From Thermoanaerobaculia bacterium (GTDB lineage Bacteria > Acidobacteriota > Thermoanaerobaculia > Multivoradales > Multivoraceae): a stretch of DNA of 64,000 nucleotides. Under the pieces are notes generated by a model. The model made no database searches. It saw only the letters and a program-made list of their open reading frames with translations, and had not been told where the DNA came from. The translations under genes and the position numbers were made by a program. The stretch spans positions 124,001 to 188,000 of the forward strand of contig JAJDUI010000010.1 of NCBI GenBank assembly GCA_022826745.1, in the 5' to 3' direction. Within the stretch, counting starts at the first letter, position 1; each line of letters begins with the position of its first letter. Of the stretch, positions 1 through 7,693 are shown in pieces.

Positions 1-1
1 A

Positions 2-145
2 ACGGACGTCGTTGTCTGCGGTCTCGCGGGATCCGTCGCGAGGACGCTTCGGACACTCGACATTCTCCGCGATCTTCCCCCGGATCACCTGGCCGGTACG
101 CTGGAGGAAGCGCGCGGAATCGCCCTCGACCTGATTGACGACTGA
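2..145 (+). CDS. C-terminal fragment of an unrecognised protein
   Basis: The window opens inside an open frame that runs to a TGA at 143-145. The visible 47 residues end in an amphipathic, acidic helix (EEARGIALDLIDD). The pattern loosely recalls the last helices of a STAS/anti-anti-sigma domain, but the fragment is too short to name. It lies upstream of a tolC-like gene on the same strand with a 209 bp gap and a hairpin between them, so it is probably a separate transcription unit. Confidence 0.45.
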   Translation, partial: TDVVVCGLAGSVARTLRTLDILRDLPPDHLAGTLEEARGIALDLIDD

Positions 146-163
146 CAGGCCGTCGACAGCCTT

Positions 164-180
164 CGGCGGGAGACCCGCCG
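164..180 (+). terminator. GC-rich hairpin after the first gene
   Basis: A perfect 7 bp stem (CGGCGGG / CCCGCCG) with a 3 nt loop lies 19 bp after the stop codon of the partial first gene. There is no T-run after it, so a rho-independent role is only a suggestion. The position between two genes is what makes it plausible. Confidence 0.35.
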
Positions 181-253
181 GCCCTCGTCACGCCATCGCT
201 TAGGCTTGCCCGCCCGGCGCGCCAGACCGGCGCTCCGGCAGGATCCGGCGTAG

Positions 254-269
254 GGTTGTTGAAACAACC
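254..269. promoter_or_regulatory. 16 bp perfect palindrome upstream of tolC-like gene
   Basis: GGTTGTT-GA-AACAACC is a perfect 7-2-7 inverted repeat about 85 bp before the tolC-like start codon. Its two-base centre is too tight for an RNA hairpin, so a dimeric repressor operator is the more natural reading. No regulator gene is adjacent and no clear -35/-10 pair was found around it. Confidence 0.4.
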
Positions 270-354
270 TCGCGCCTCTCGCGTCAAAGAGGAAAGACAC
301 GACGCGCCGTGCCCGTTGCGGTCAGGGCGCCGTCGAAGGAAGGAACACAGCCCG

Positions 355-2052
355 ATGAACCTGTTCCCAAAGCAGAGCGTCCGCAAGTCCGCGGCGCCGA
401 TCCTCGCTCTCTGCACCGTCCTCGTCCCGGCCGCCGTCTGGGGCCCCCCGGCAGCGGGGCAGGTGCAGGTCGGTTCGACCTGGATCACCGAGCCGATCCC
501 ACCGGATCTGGACATCGCCGACGGGCAGCTCCGGCTGGAACTGGACCGGGCGATCGCGATCGCCCTGCAGAACAACCTCGGACTGCTGGTCCAGCGCTAC
601 CAGCGCTCCCAGTCGCTGTTCCAGATCAACCAGGCGTACGGCATCTACGACACGGTGCTCGGGGTCAACACCAGCGTCAACAGCGACAGCCGGCCCTCGG
701 CCTCGCAGCTCGACGGCGCCCTGGTCACCGAGAACGAGACGATCACCGCGAATGTCGAACTCCAGCAGCCGGTTTCGTCGGGCGGTACCTTCTCCATCAA
801 CTGGCAGAACAGCCGGTCTTCGTCCAACTCCCGGTTCTCGGACATCAACCCGAGCCTGCGGTCCAGCCTGCAGTTCGCGTTCGACCAGCCGCTGCTGCGG
901 AACCGGGGCAAGCGGATCACCGAGCGGAACCTGGCGGTCGCCCGGCTGAACAGCGACATCAGCATGGGAGATCTCGCGGTCCAGGTGATCGATACGGTGC
1001 AGACCGTGGCCAACGGCTACTGGGCGCTGGTAGAGGGCCTGGAACAGCTCAAGGTAGCGGAGGAGAGTCTGGCGCTGGCCCGCGAGCTGCACGAGATGAA
1101 CCGCATCCAGATCGAAGTGGGGACGTTGGCGCCGCTCGAACTCGTTCAGAGCGAGGCCGGGATCGCGACCCGCGAGGAGGAGATCATCCGGGTCCAGGCG
1201 CTGATCGAGGACGCGGCCGACGAGCTGCGGCGCCTGCTGAACCTGGACGAGCGGTCTTTCTGGGACCTGGAGATCGTTCCGACGACCTCGCCCGAGATCT
1301 CCCGGGTCGCGATCGACCTGGAAGCGTCGCTGAGTTCGGCGCTCAACAAACGAGTCGAGATAGATCGCCAGGAACTCCAGATCGAAACGCTGGAGATCGA
1401 CTCCACCTTTCTCCGCAACCAGCGGAGGCCCGACCTGAACCTGAGCGTGAGCTACGGCCGGAACGCCCTCGGCGGCGACCGAACCGCCTGCGAACGGCCT
1501 GGTCCGCCCAGCATCGCGGACCTCTTCGAACCCTGTCCGGAGGAGTACATTCGCGTCGATTCCCTCGACTTCCTGTCGACGCTCGGCCAGTTCTACGAAG
1601 GGATTCTGGGCCAGGTCTTCGAGGGCTGGACCGTGGGCCTGAACCTGTCGAAGCCGCTCCAGAACCGCGCGGCGAGGGCGCAGAGCCGGATAGCCGACCT
1701 GTCGCTCGACCAGGGACGGCTGGAGCTGCAGGACCTGATGCTGACGATCCGCACGGAAGTGCGGACGGCGGCGCGGGGCGTCGAGACCGCGGGCAAGCAG
1801 ATCGACTCGGCCCGGGTGTCGCGGGAACTGGCGGAGAAGAACCTGGACGCCGCGCAGAAGCGCTACGAGAACGGACTCTGGACCAGCTTCCAGGTCCTCG
1901 AGATCCAGGAGGACCTGACGGCGGCCCGCAGCCGCGAAGTCGAAGCCATCACGGGCTACCGTCGCGCTCTACTGGCCTACTTCCGGGCGATCGGCGTCCT
2001 GCTGGAACAGGAAGGCATCGAACTCGTCGACGACGCCGACCCCGAGAGCTAG
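355..2052 (+). CDS. TolC-family outer-membrane efflux protein
   Basis: The product (565 aa) is a TolC-like outer-membrane channel that would work with inner-membrane pumps and periplasmic adaptors. The chosen ATG has a GGAAGGAA Shine-Dalgarno and gives a classic signal peptide (about residues 1-37). Longer in-frame starts would bury that signal. Long heptad-rich helices of the outer-membrane efflux repeats follow, for example LNLSVSYGRNALGG and YENGLWTSFQVLEIQEDL near the C-terminus. A cysteine-containing insertion (about residues 380-430) interrupts the second repeat. Its natural partners, two RND pumps and a membrane-fusion protein, are encoded about 49 kb away at 51424-59586, so the pairing is only inferred. 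Confidence 0.88.
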   Translation: MNLFPKQSVRKSAAPILALCTVLVPAAVWGPPAAGQVQVGSTWITEPIPPDLDIADGQLRLELDRAIAIALQNNLGLLVQRYQRSQSLFQINQAYGIYDTVLGVNTSVNSDSRPSASQLDGALVTENETITANVELQQPVSSGGTFSINWQNSRSSSNSRFSDINPSLRSSLQFAFDQPLLRNRGKRITERNLAVARLNSDISMGDLAVQVIDTVQTVANGYWALVEGLEQLKVAEESLALARELHEMNRIQIEVGTLAPLELVQSEAGIATREEEIIRVQALIEDAADELRRLLNLDERSFWDLEIVPTTSPEISRVAIDLEASLSSALNKRVEIDRQELQIETLEIDSTFLRNQRRPDLNLSVSYGRNALGGDRTACERPGPPSIADLFEPCPEEYIRVDSLDFLSTLGQFYEGILGQVFEGWTVGLNLSKPLQNRAARAQSRIADLSLDQGRLELQDLMLTIRTEVRTAARGVETAGKQIDSARVSRELAEKNLDAAQKRYENGLWTSFQVLEIQEDLTAARSREVEAITGYRRALLAYFRAIGVLLEQEGIELVDDADPES

Positions 2053-2072
2053 GAGCCTGCGCAAGGCCGTGG

Positions 2073-2136
2073 TGGTGCCGGAGGTGGGAGTCGAACCCAC
2101 ACGCCCTTGCGGGCGCCGGGGATACTGCGAGTCCCC
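2073..2136 (-). pseudogene. Truncated tandem copy of tRNA-Leu 3' half
   Basis: This stretch repeats the last 43 nt (2073-2115) of the neighbouring tRNA-Leu(CAA) without a mismatch: variable arm, T arm, 3' acceptor strand, A discriminator and CCA. Beyond that, an anticodon-like stem (GGGGA/TCCCC, 2118-2136) survives with a 9 nt loop instead of 7. No 5' acceptor strand (GCCGGAG) is present in the DNA upstream of it, so it cannot fold into a full tRNA. It is probably a decayed tandem duplicate or an old recombination scar. Confidence 0.6.
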
Positions 2137-2166
2137 GCAGGGGACGCGCTGCGCCTCGGGTCAAAT

Positions 2167-2252
2167 TGGTGCCGGAGGTGGGAGTCGAACCCACACGCCC
2201 TTGCGGGCGGGGGATTTTGAGTCCCCTGCGTCTGCCATTCCGCCACTCCGGC
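2167..2252 (-). tRNA. tRNA-Leu(CAA)
   Basis: The minus strand folds as a long-variable-arm leucine tRNA of 86 nt including an encoded CCA. The acceptor stem is GCCGGAG/CTCCGGC with A discriminator. The anticodon stem is GGGGA/TCCCC with loop CTCAAAA, giving anticodon CAA. The variable arm is CGCCCGCAAGGGCG and the T arm contains GGTTCGACTCC. It lies convergent to the tolC-like gene and divergent from carD. Confidence 0.93.
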
Positions 2253-2403
2253 ACGAAACTGGGCGAGCAGAGCGCTCGCGCGGAGAAGGTGACGAACAGT
2301 AGCAGGACCGCTGCCCCAGTTCCAGCCTGAAGCCGCCAAACCCAGCGGTGTCAGTGACTTAGAGCCAGCGGTCCGGCGCTGGCGCAAACGGGGCGGGAAC
2401 AAC

Positions 2404-2432
2404 TTGACGACAGGGCCCTCCGCGGCTACAAT
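2404..2432 (+). promoter_or_regulatory. Sigma70-type promoter for carD
   Basis: TTGACG (2404-2409) and TACAAT (2427-2432) are separated by exactly 17 bp, the best housekeeping promoter in the window. Transcription would start near 2439, giving a leader of about 135 nt before carD. The rest of the 323 bp gap between the tRNA and carD (2253-2575) holds only a GC-rich inverted repeat (2364-2370 with 2377-2383). I see no gene in it. Confidence 0.75.
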
Positions 2433-2575
2433 CAGCGACCGTTAACTGCGTGATTTTCTGTAACTTAGGCACACAGCGCCAGACAAGCAACTCGCGGCCG
2501 ATCCCGGAACTGAAGACAGCGTTCCGGCGATCCTGCCGAAGTGTGCATCTGCCACCAGTTTGAAGGGAGATCAGA

Positions 2576-3091
2576 GTGTTCCGAGTGGGTGAGAAGGTCG
2601 TGTACCCCAACCACGGGGTCAGTGTAGTAGAGCGAATCGCGGTGAGCGCACCGGATGGCGGTGAGAAGCAGACCTACTACCACCTCCGCCTGCTGGCGAA
2701 CGACTCCAAAGTGATGGTTCCCGAAGAGAACCTGGACCGCGTCGGCCTGCGACGCCTGGCCAAGGAGCGGGAGATCAAGGACCTCCTCGCCCTGATCGAG
2801 GACGGCAACATCGACGTCTACAAGGACTGGAAGGGGCGCTACAAGCAGAACCTGGACAAGATGCGGACCGGTGAGCTGACCGATGCCGCCGAGGTCCTCA
2901 AGAATCTCCGTCTGGTGAGCCAGAAGAAGAGCCTCTCGTTCCGCGAAAAGAAGATGTACGAGAAGGCCAGGTACTTCATCGTGAGTGAGGTGCTTCACGT
3001 CCGTGAAATCAGCGAAGAGAGCGCCGAGGAGCTGGTTGAGAAGGCGCTTACCACCAGCCTGGACAAGATCTCCAAGGCCAAGGCGAGTTGA
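2576..3091 (+). CDS. carD: CarD/CdnL-family RNA polymerase-binding regulator
   Basis: This 171 aa protein starts with GTG behind a GAAGGGAGA ribosome site. Its N-terminus (FRVGEKVVYPNHGVSVVERI) is the typical RNA-polymerase-interacting Tudor-like fold of the CarD_CdnL_TRCF family. An all-helical C-terminal domain follows (about residues 70-165, with REIKDLLALIEDGN and ALTTSLDKISKAKAS). Family members bind the beta subunit and stabilise open complexes, notably at rRNA promoters. It stands alone behind a strong promoter and is followed about 100 bp later by the next gene. The length is normal and nothing is missing. Confidence 0.95.
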   Translation: MFRVGEKVVYPNHGVSVVERIAVSAPDGGEKQTYYHLRLLANDSKVMVPEENLDRVGLRRLAKEREIKDLLALIEDGNIDVYKDWKGRYKQNLDKMRTGELTDAAEVLKNLRLVSQKKSLSFREKKMYEKARYFIVSEVLHVREISEESAEELVEKALTTSLDKISKAKAS

Positions 3092-3193
3092 GCCCGCACG
3101 GCCGCCGCAGTCCCGGCTCCTGACACCCGACCAGGGCAGGTTCGATCAGAAGCCGGGCGTTCAACCCGAAGACCGCAACGGGTTCGCGAGACG

Positions 3194-3517
3194 GTGACAA
3201 AGCTCCTCGTCATACTGATCGCCATCCTGCTGGCCTGGATGTGGATCGCGCGGATGATCCGCGGAGTGCTGCGGTCGCCCCGGGCCGCGGAAGCGCGTTC
3301 CCTGCTGAGGCTGCTGCAAGTCTTGCGCCGTACGGCAGACGGCAATCCTTCCGCCCGAAGAGGACCGCCGCACAGCCGCGCCGCGCCGACGTCAGGCGGC
3401 GGCCAACCGAAGGCCCTTCTCCGCTGCCGGCGCTGCGGAGTCCACGTGCCCGAGGTCCAGTTGACGTCCGGCGTGTGTGGAAACTGCCTGAATGAGGACC
3501 GAACCGCCCACGATTGA
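3194..3517 (+). CDS. Small membrane-anchored zinc-ribbon protein (PP0621-like)
   Basis: A 107 aa protein starting with GTG. Residues 4-22 form one hydrophobic segment (LLVILIAILLAWMWIARMI). After a basic, low-complexity middle, the C-terminus has two CxxC pairs: CRRCGVHVPEVQL and CGNC. A transmembrane start plus a terminal CxxCGVHxP motif is the pattern of the PP0621 family, whose function is unknown. It overlaps the start of priA by 26 bp, so the two are probably co-expressed. The codon pattern and conserved motif argue that it is a real gene rather than a chance frame. Confidence 0.7.
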   Translation: MTKLLVILIAILLAWMWIARMIRGVLRSPRAAEARSLLRLLQVLRRTADGNPSARRGPPHSRAAPTSGGGQPKALLRCRRCGVHVPEVQLTSGVCGNCLNEDRTAHD

Positions 3518-5945
3518 GGCGGCCGAGTACGCTGCCGTCGCGGTTCCGCTGCCGCTGCCCGAACCCCTGACCTACAGAGTGCCGCGGCCGTGGCGTGGGC
3601 TCGCCCGGGTTGGAGTGCGCGTCCGGGTACCTGTCGGGCGGCGCCGCCTTGTCGGCTGGATCGTCGATCTGCCGTCGGCGCCGCCCGCCGGTCTGGCCAG
3701 TGAGTTACGGTCGATCGAGTCGGTGATCGACTTCGAGCCGTTGCTGCCCGACGACCTGATGAGGCTCGCCGACTTCACGGCGTCCTACTACGCGGCGCCG
3801 ATCGGCGAAGTGCTGAAGACCCTGCTGCCGGGAGCGCTTCCTGCCTGGGGGGATCGCCGCGTGGAACTCACGAACCGCGGAGCGCTGGCCGATTGCCACG
3901 ATCCGGCGGACCGGGCGCTCCAGCGGTTCCTGCTGGAGCGGGGCCGCGTCGCCCTGACCGAAGTCTGGGCCGAACTCGGCGATACCACGTTGCCGGACCG
4001 GATCGATCACTGGCGCGAAGGCCGACATCTCCGCATTCACGAGCCCGGCGAACGGAGCGCCCGCTACCGCCAGGCGGTCGAGCTGCCGCCCGGAGACCGC
4101 GAGAGCCAACTCGACAGTTGCGGCCGCTCGCCGGCCGGCAGGGCGGTCGTCGAGTACCTGGCGGCGCTCGGCCGGCCGGCCACCATTCGGGAAGTGCGCG
4201 ACGGAGTCGGCTGTTCGGCGGCGGTCGTGCGCCGGTTGGTGACGCTCGGTGTTCTCCGTTCCTTCACCCAGATCGAGGCGATCGATCTGGCTCGCCACCG
4301 CCTCCAGGGGGACGCCGCGCCGGCGCCTTTCGCGCTACGGCCCGATCAGGCGGCAGCCGCGCGGGAACTCGTGGAGCAGGTCCGCAGCGGTCGCTTCCGG
4401 CCCTGCTTCCTGGGTGGCATGACGGGTTCGGGAAAGACGGAGGTGTACCTGCGGGGGGCCGCCGCGGCCCTCGAGGAGAGCCGGTCCGTCGTCATCCTCG
4501 TGCCTGAGATCGCTCTGGTCCCGGCCCTGGCGCGCGCCCTCCAGGAACGCTTCCGCGACCGGGTCGCCATGCTCCATTCGAACCTCGGTAGCGCTGAACG
4601 ACGCCAGGAGTGGGAGCGGATCCGCGACGGGGAGGCTCGAGTCGTCATCGGCCCACGTTCCGCGGTCTTCGCTCCCGCCCGAAACCTGGGCCTGATCGTC
4701 GTCGACGAGGAACAGGACGGCGCCTACAAGCAGGACACGCGTCCACGGTACAGCGGCCGGGACCTGGCCCTGGTGCGAGCCAGGACCTCGGCGGCGACAG
4801 CTCTCCTGGTTTCCGCGACGCCGAGTCTCGAGACTCGCCTGAACGTCGAGCGGGGTCGGTATCGGAAGCTCCGTCTGACCGCCCGGGTCGGCTTCGGGGC
4901 GCTTCCGGAGGCGATCCTCGTCGACCTCCGCAAGGAACCCGGAGATCGGCCCCGCCGGCCCGGTGACGTCGCCTTCTCGCGGCTGCTGGTCCAGGAGATG
5001 GAGAACAGCCTGCAATGCGGTGAACAGGTCATCCTGCTGCGCAACCGCCGTGGTTATTCGCCGCAACTGCTGTGCCGCGCCTGCGGCGAGAACATGCCGT
5101 GTGAGGACTGCGGCCTGCCGAAGAGCTACCACCGCCGCGAAGGACGGCTGATCTGTCACTACTGCGGCGGCCACGCTCCGGTTCCGCGCGTCTGTCCCGA
5201 GTGTGGAGAGGATTCGCTGCAACCGATCGGGGCGGGCACGGAGCGGGTGGAGGAGGAGGTCCGGAAGCGCTTTCCGGAGGCTGCCGTGGACGTGCTGGAC
5301 CGCGACACGACTCGTCGCGTCGGAGGCGCCGCCGCGGTACTCGAACGGTTTCGCTCCGGGAAGACCGACATCCTGATCGGCACCCAGATGATCTCCAAGG
5401 GACACCACTTCCCTAACGTCGCTCTCGCGGCCGTGCTGGCCGCCGACTCCTACCTCGGGTTTCCGGATTTCCGCGCGGCCGAACGGAGCTACGCCCTCCT
5501 GACGCAGCTTGCCGGCCGCGCCGGCCGAGGCGAGCGCGCCGGCCGCTTCGTGATTCAGACATACCATCCGGACCACTACGCGATTCAGGCCGTCCTGAAC
5601 CAGGACGACGAGGCCTTCGCCCGCCACGAAATGCGCTTTCGCCGGACCTTCCACTACCCGCCGTTCACCCGCATGGTCCAGCTCGTCGTGCGCGACCGGA
5701 ACCGTGACCGGGGCCTTTCCCGGATCGAGGAGTTGGCGGCCGCTGCCCGCAGCCACGAACTCGCCGCGCGGGTCCGCTTCTCAGGGCCCGCGCCGGCGCC
5801 CCTGGAGCGCCTCAAGGGGCAATGGCGCTTCCAGTTCCTGATGCGCTCGGTAAACGGAGGGGAGCTGAGGAGTCTGGCGAGGGCCGTGGCGCCCGCGCCG
5901 GCGGCCGACCTCACGGTCGATGTCGACCCTCAGGACCTGATGTGA
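3492..5945 (+). CDS. priA: Primosomal replication-restart helicase PriA
   Basis: PriA (817 aa, slightly longer than usual) reloads the replicative helicase at stalled forks. The N-terminal 3'-end-binding domain (about 10-110) carries AVPLPLPEPLTYRVP. The Walker A motif is GGMTGSGKTEVY near residue 307 and motif II is DEEQDGAYKQ near 402. Q in place of the H of E. coli DEEH is, as I recall, frequent in other phyla. The zinc region (about 527-575) shows CRACGE, CEDCG, CHYCGG and CPECGE pairs. Late helicase motifs include GTQMISKGHHFPNV and QLAGRAGRGERAG. The ATG at 3492 overlaps the upstream small gene, and the stop overlaps recJ by 4 nt. Confidence 0.96.
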   Translation: MRTEPPTIEAAEYAAVAVPLPLPEPLTYRVPRPWRGLARVGVRVRVPVGRRRLVGWIVDLPSAPPAGLASELRSIESVIDFEPLLPDDLMRLADFTASYYAAPIGEVLKTLLPGALPAWGDRRVELTNRGALADCHDPADRALQRFLLERGRVALTEVWAELGDTTLPDRIDHWREGRHLRIHEPGERSARYRQAVELPPGDRESQLDSCGRSPAGRAVVEYLAALGRPATIREVRDGVGCSAAVVRRLVTLGVLRSFTQIEAIDLARHRLQGDAAPAPFALRPDQAAAARELVEQVRSGRFRPCFLGGMTGSGKTEVYLRGAAAALEESRSVVILVPEIALVPALARALQERFRDRVAMLHSNLGSAERRQEWERIRDGEARVVIGPRSAVFAPARNLGLIVVDEEQDGAYKQDTRPRYSGRDLALVRARTSAATALLVSATPSLETRLNVERGRYRKLRLTARVGFGALPEAILVDLRKEPGDRPRRPGDVAFSRLLVQEMENSLQCGEQVILLRNRRGYSPQLLCRACGENMPCEDCGLPKSYHRREGRLICHYCGGHAPVPRVCPECGEDSLQPIGAGTERVEEEVRKRFPEAAVDVLDRDTTRRVGGAAAVLERFRSGKTDILIGTQMISKGHHFPNVALAAVLAADSYLGFPDFRAAERSYALLTQLAGRAGRGERAGRFVIQTYHPDHYAIQAVLNQDDEAFARHEMRFRRTFHYPPFTRMVQLVVRDRNRDRGLSRIEELAAAARSHELAARVRFSGPAPAPLERLKGQWRFQFLMRSVNGGELRSLARAVAPAPAADLTVDVDPQDLM

Positions 5946-7693
5946 CGGGTCGACCTGTCGTGGAGGAGAGACGAACGGACACGGCGGAGTGGCTGGAGAA
6001 AGCGACGCCCGGAGCAGCCGTCGCGCTGGCGGAGGCGGGCTACGGCCTGCTGTCGGCGCCGCTCGCCCGCAGAGGTGTCAGCACGTCCTCGGAAGCCGAC
6101 GCGTTCCTGGCGCCGCATCGGCGGGGACTACACGATCCCTTCCTGCTGCACGGCATGGAGGAAGCGGTAGAGCGATTGCTGGCGGCCTGCCGCGACAAGC
6201 ATACGGTGGCCGTCGTCGGAGACTACGACGTGGACGGCGTGACCGCCTGCGCCCTCCTCACCGCGGTGTCGCGGGCGCTTGGTGCGAAGGTTGTTCCGAT
6301 CCTGCCGAAGCGGCTCACGGAAGGCTACGGCTTCCAGGTCCTCCAGGTGGAGAAAGCGCATCGCGCCGGGGCTTCCCTGATCGTCACGGTGGACTGCGGA
6401 ACGACTTCCGGCGGTGCGGTGCTGGCGGCGATCGAGCGCGGCATCGACGTGATCGTGACCGACCACCACGTGGTTGGCAGCGACTTCCCCTCGCAGGCGA
6501 TCCAGATCAATCCGCTCCAGGACGACTGCGACTATCCGTTCCGGCACCTCTGCGGGGCCGGACTCGCCTTCAAGCTGGCGCAAGGGGTGCTGCGGCGAAG
6601 CGGTCGGGCCGAGCCGCTGGCCGCTCTGCTGCGCGTCGCGTGCCTGGGGACGATCGCCGACGTCGTGCCACTGGTGGGAGAGAACCGCGTGATCGCCGCG
6701 CTTGGCCTTCGGGCCCTCTCGGAGGCGCGCTCTCCGGGACTGCGGGCGCTGAAGCGCGTGGCGCGCGTCCGGGGCTCCGTATCGTCGACCGAGGTCGCGT
6801 TCCGCCTTGGACCGCGGATCAACGCCGCCGGGCGACTCGCCGACGCCGAGCTCGCGCTTCGATTGCTTCTGACGACGGACTCGACGGAGGCGGATCGTCT
6901 CGCCGGTGAGCTCGACGCCCTGAACCGCAGCCGTCAGGCGGAGGAGCGGCGGGTCGTCAAGCAGGCCGCCGAGCTCTTTGCTGCCCGTGACCCGTTACCG
7001 GGCGTTCTGGTGGCCTGGAGCCCGGAATGGCACCGCGGCGTCGTGGGGATCGCTGCCGGGCGCCTTGCGCGGGACCTCCACCGCCCGGTGATCCTCCTGG
7101 GAGTGGACGAGGACACCGGCACCGGATCAGGCCGCAGCATCCCGGGCCTCGATCTTCATTCCTTCGTGGCCGGCTTTCAGGATCGAACGATCCGTTTCGG
7201 CGGCCATCCCCAGGCGATCGGCCTTTCCGTCGCGACTTCCGAGTTGCCGGACCTCAGGAAGGCAATGGAAGGAGCCGCCGAGTGGCCGCCAGAGATCCTC
7301 GTACGCCGGCGCGAGTACGAACTGGAGCTTTCCGCCGGGCAGATCGGTTCGGAACTCTACGCGGAGTTGGCCAGGCTGGAGCCGCACGGGGAAGCGAACC
7401 GCCGGCCCCTGATCCGGCTCGGTCCGCTCGAACGTGCCGGCCCGCTACGTGAGTTCGGCCAAGACCACGTCAAGCTTCGCGTCCGGGCTGCCGGCGATGG
7501 GCGTTCGGAAGGAAGCCGCCCCGTCTGGCTGCTCGGATGGGGCTGGAAGGAGCGTGCGGCGAGTCTCGACGGTCGTTTCGAGGTTCTCGGCGCCCTGGAG
7601 TGGGATTCCTACCAGGGCGGTCCGGTAGTGAGAATCGAAGACGCCCGGCGGATCGGAAGCCACGAGACGAGGGAACGTAGAATGTCGGCATGA
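5942..7693 (+). CDS. recJ: Single-stranded-DNA-specific exonuclease RecJ
   Basis: RecJ (583 aa) degrades single-stranded DNA 5' to 3' in recombination and repair. The start chosen is the GTG that overlaps the priA stop (GTGA); longer starts would reach into priA. DHH-family motifs are present: GDYDVDGV near residue 93, TVDCGTTSGG near 148, TDHHVVG near 172 and GPRINAAGRLADAELAL near 290. The DHHA1 part contains VAWSPEWHRGVVGIAAGRLA and GTGSGRSIPG with FGGHPQAIG. The length is typical. It overlaps the following lptC-lptA fusion by 4 nt, so priA-recJ-lptCA-lptB read as one unit. Confidence 0.96.
   Translation: MTGRPVVEERRTDTAEWLEKATPGAAVALAEAGYGLLSAPLARRGVSTSSEADAFLAPHRRGLHDPFLLHGMEEAVERLLAACRDKHTVAVVGDYDVDGVTACALLTAVSRALGAKVVPILPKRLTEGYGFQVLQVEKAHRAGASLIVTVDCGTTSGGAVLAAIERGIDVIVTDHHVVGSDFPSQAIQINPLQDDCDYPFRHLCGAGLAFKLAQGVLRRSGRAEPLAALLRVACLGTIADVVPLVGENRVIAALGLRALSEARSPGLRALKRVARVRGSVSSTEVAFRLGPRINAAGRLADAELALRLLLTTDSTEADRLAGELDALNRSRQAEERRVVKQAAELFAARDPLPGVLVAWSPEWHRGVVGIAAGRLARDLHRPVILLGVDEDTGTGSGRSIPGLDLHSFVAGFQDRTIRFGGHPQAIGLSVATSELPDLRKAMEGAAEWPPEILVRRREYELELSAGQIGSELYAELARLEPHGEANRRPLIRLGPLERAGPLREFGQDHVKLRVRAAGDGRSEGSRPVWLLGWGWKERAASLDGRFEVLGALEWDSYQGGPVVRIEDARRIGSHETRERRMSA

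Noticed and set aside
309..2330. A 673-codon frame overlapping the tolC-like gene
   Set aside because: It runs through a tRNA gene and lacks any domain; the tolC frame has signal peptide, SD and family motifs.
2364..2383. Inverted repeat GCCAGCG/CGCTGGC as a terminator
   Set aside because: It lies upstream of both divergent units (tRNA-Leu and carD), so there is no transcript for it to end, and no T-run follows.
4697..4726. PriA motif II with DEEQ instead of DEEH as a possible defect
   Set aside because: This substitution, as I recall, is frequent in PriA of other phyla, and all other motifs are intact.
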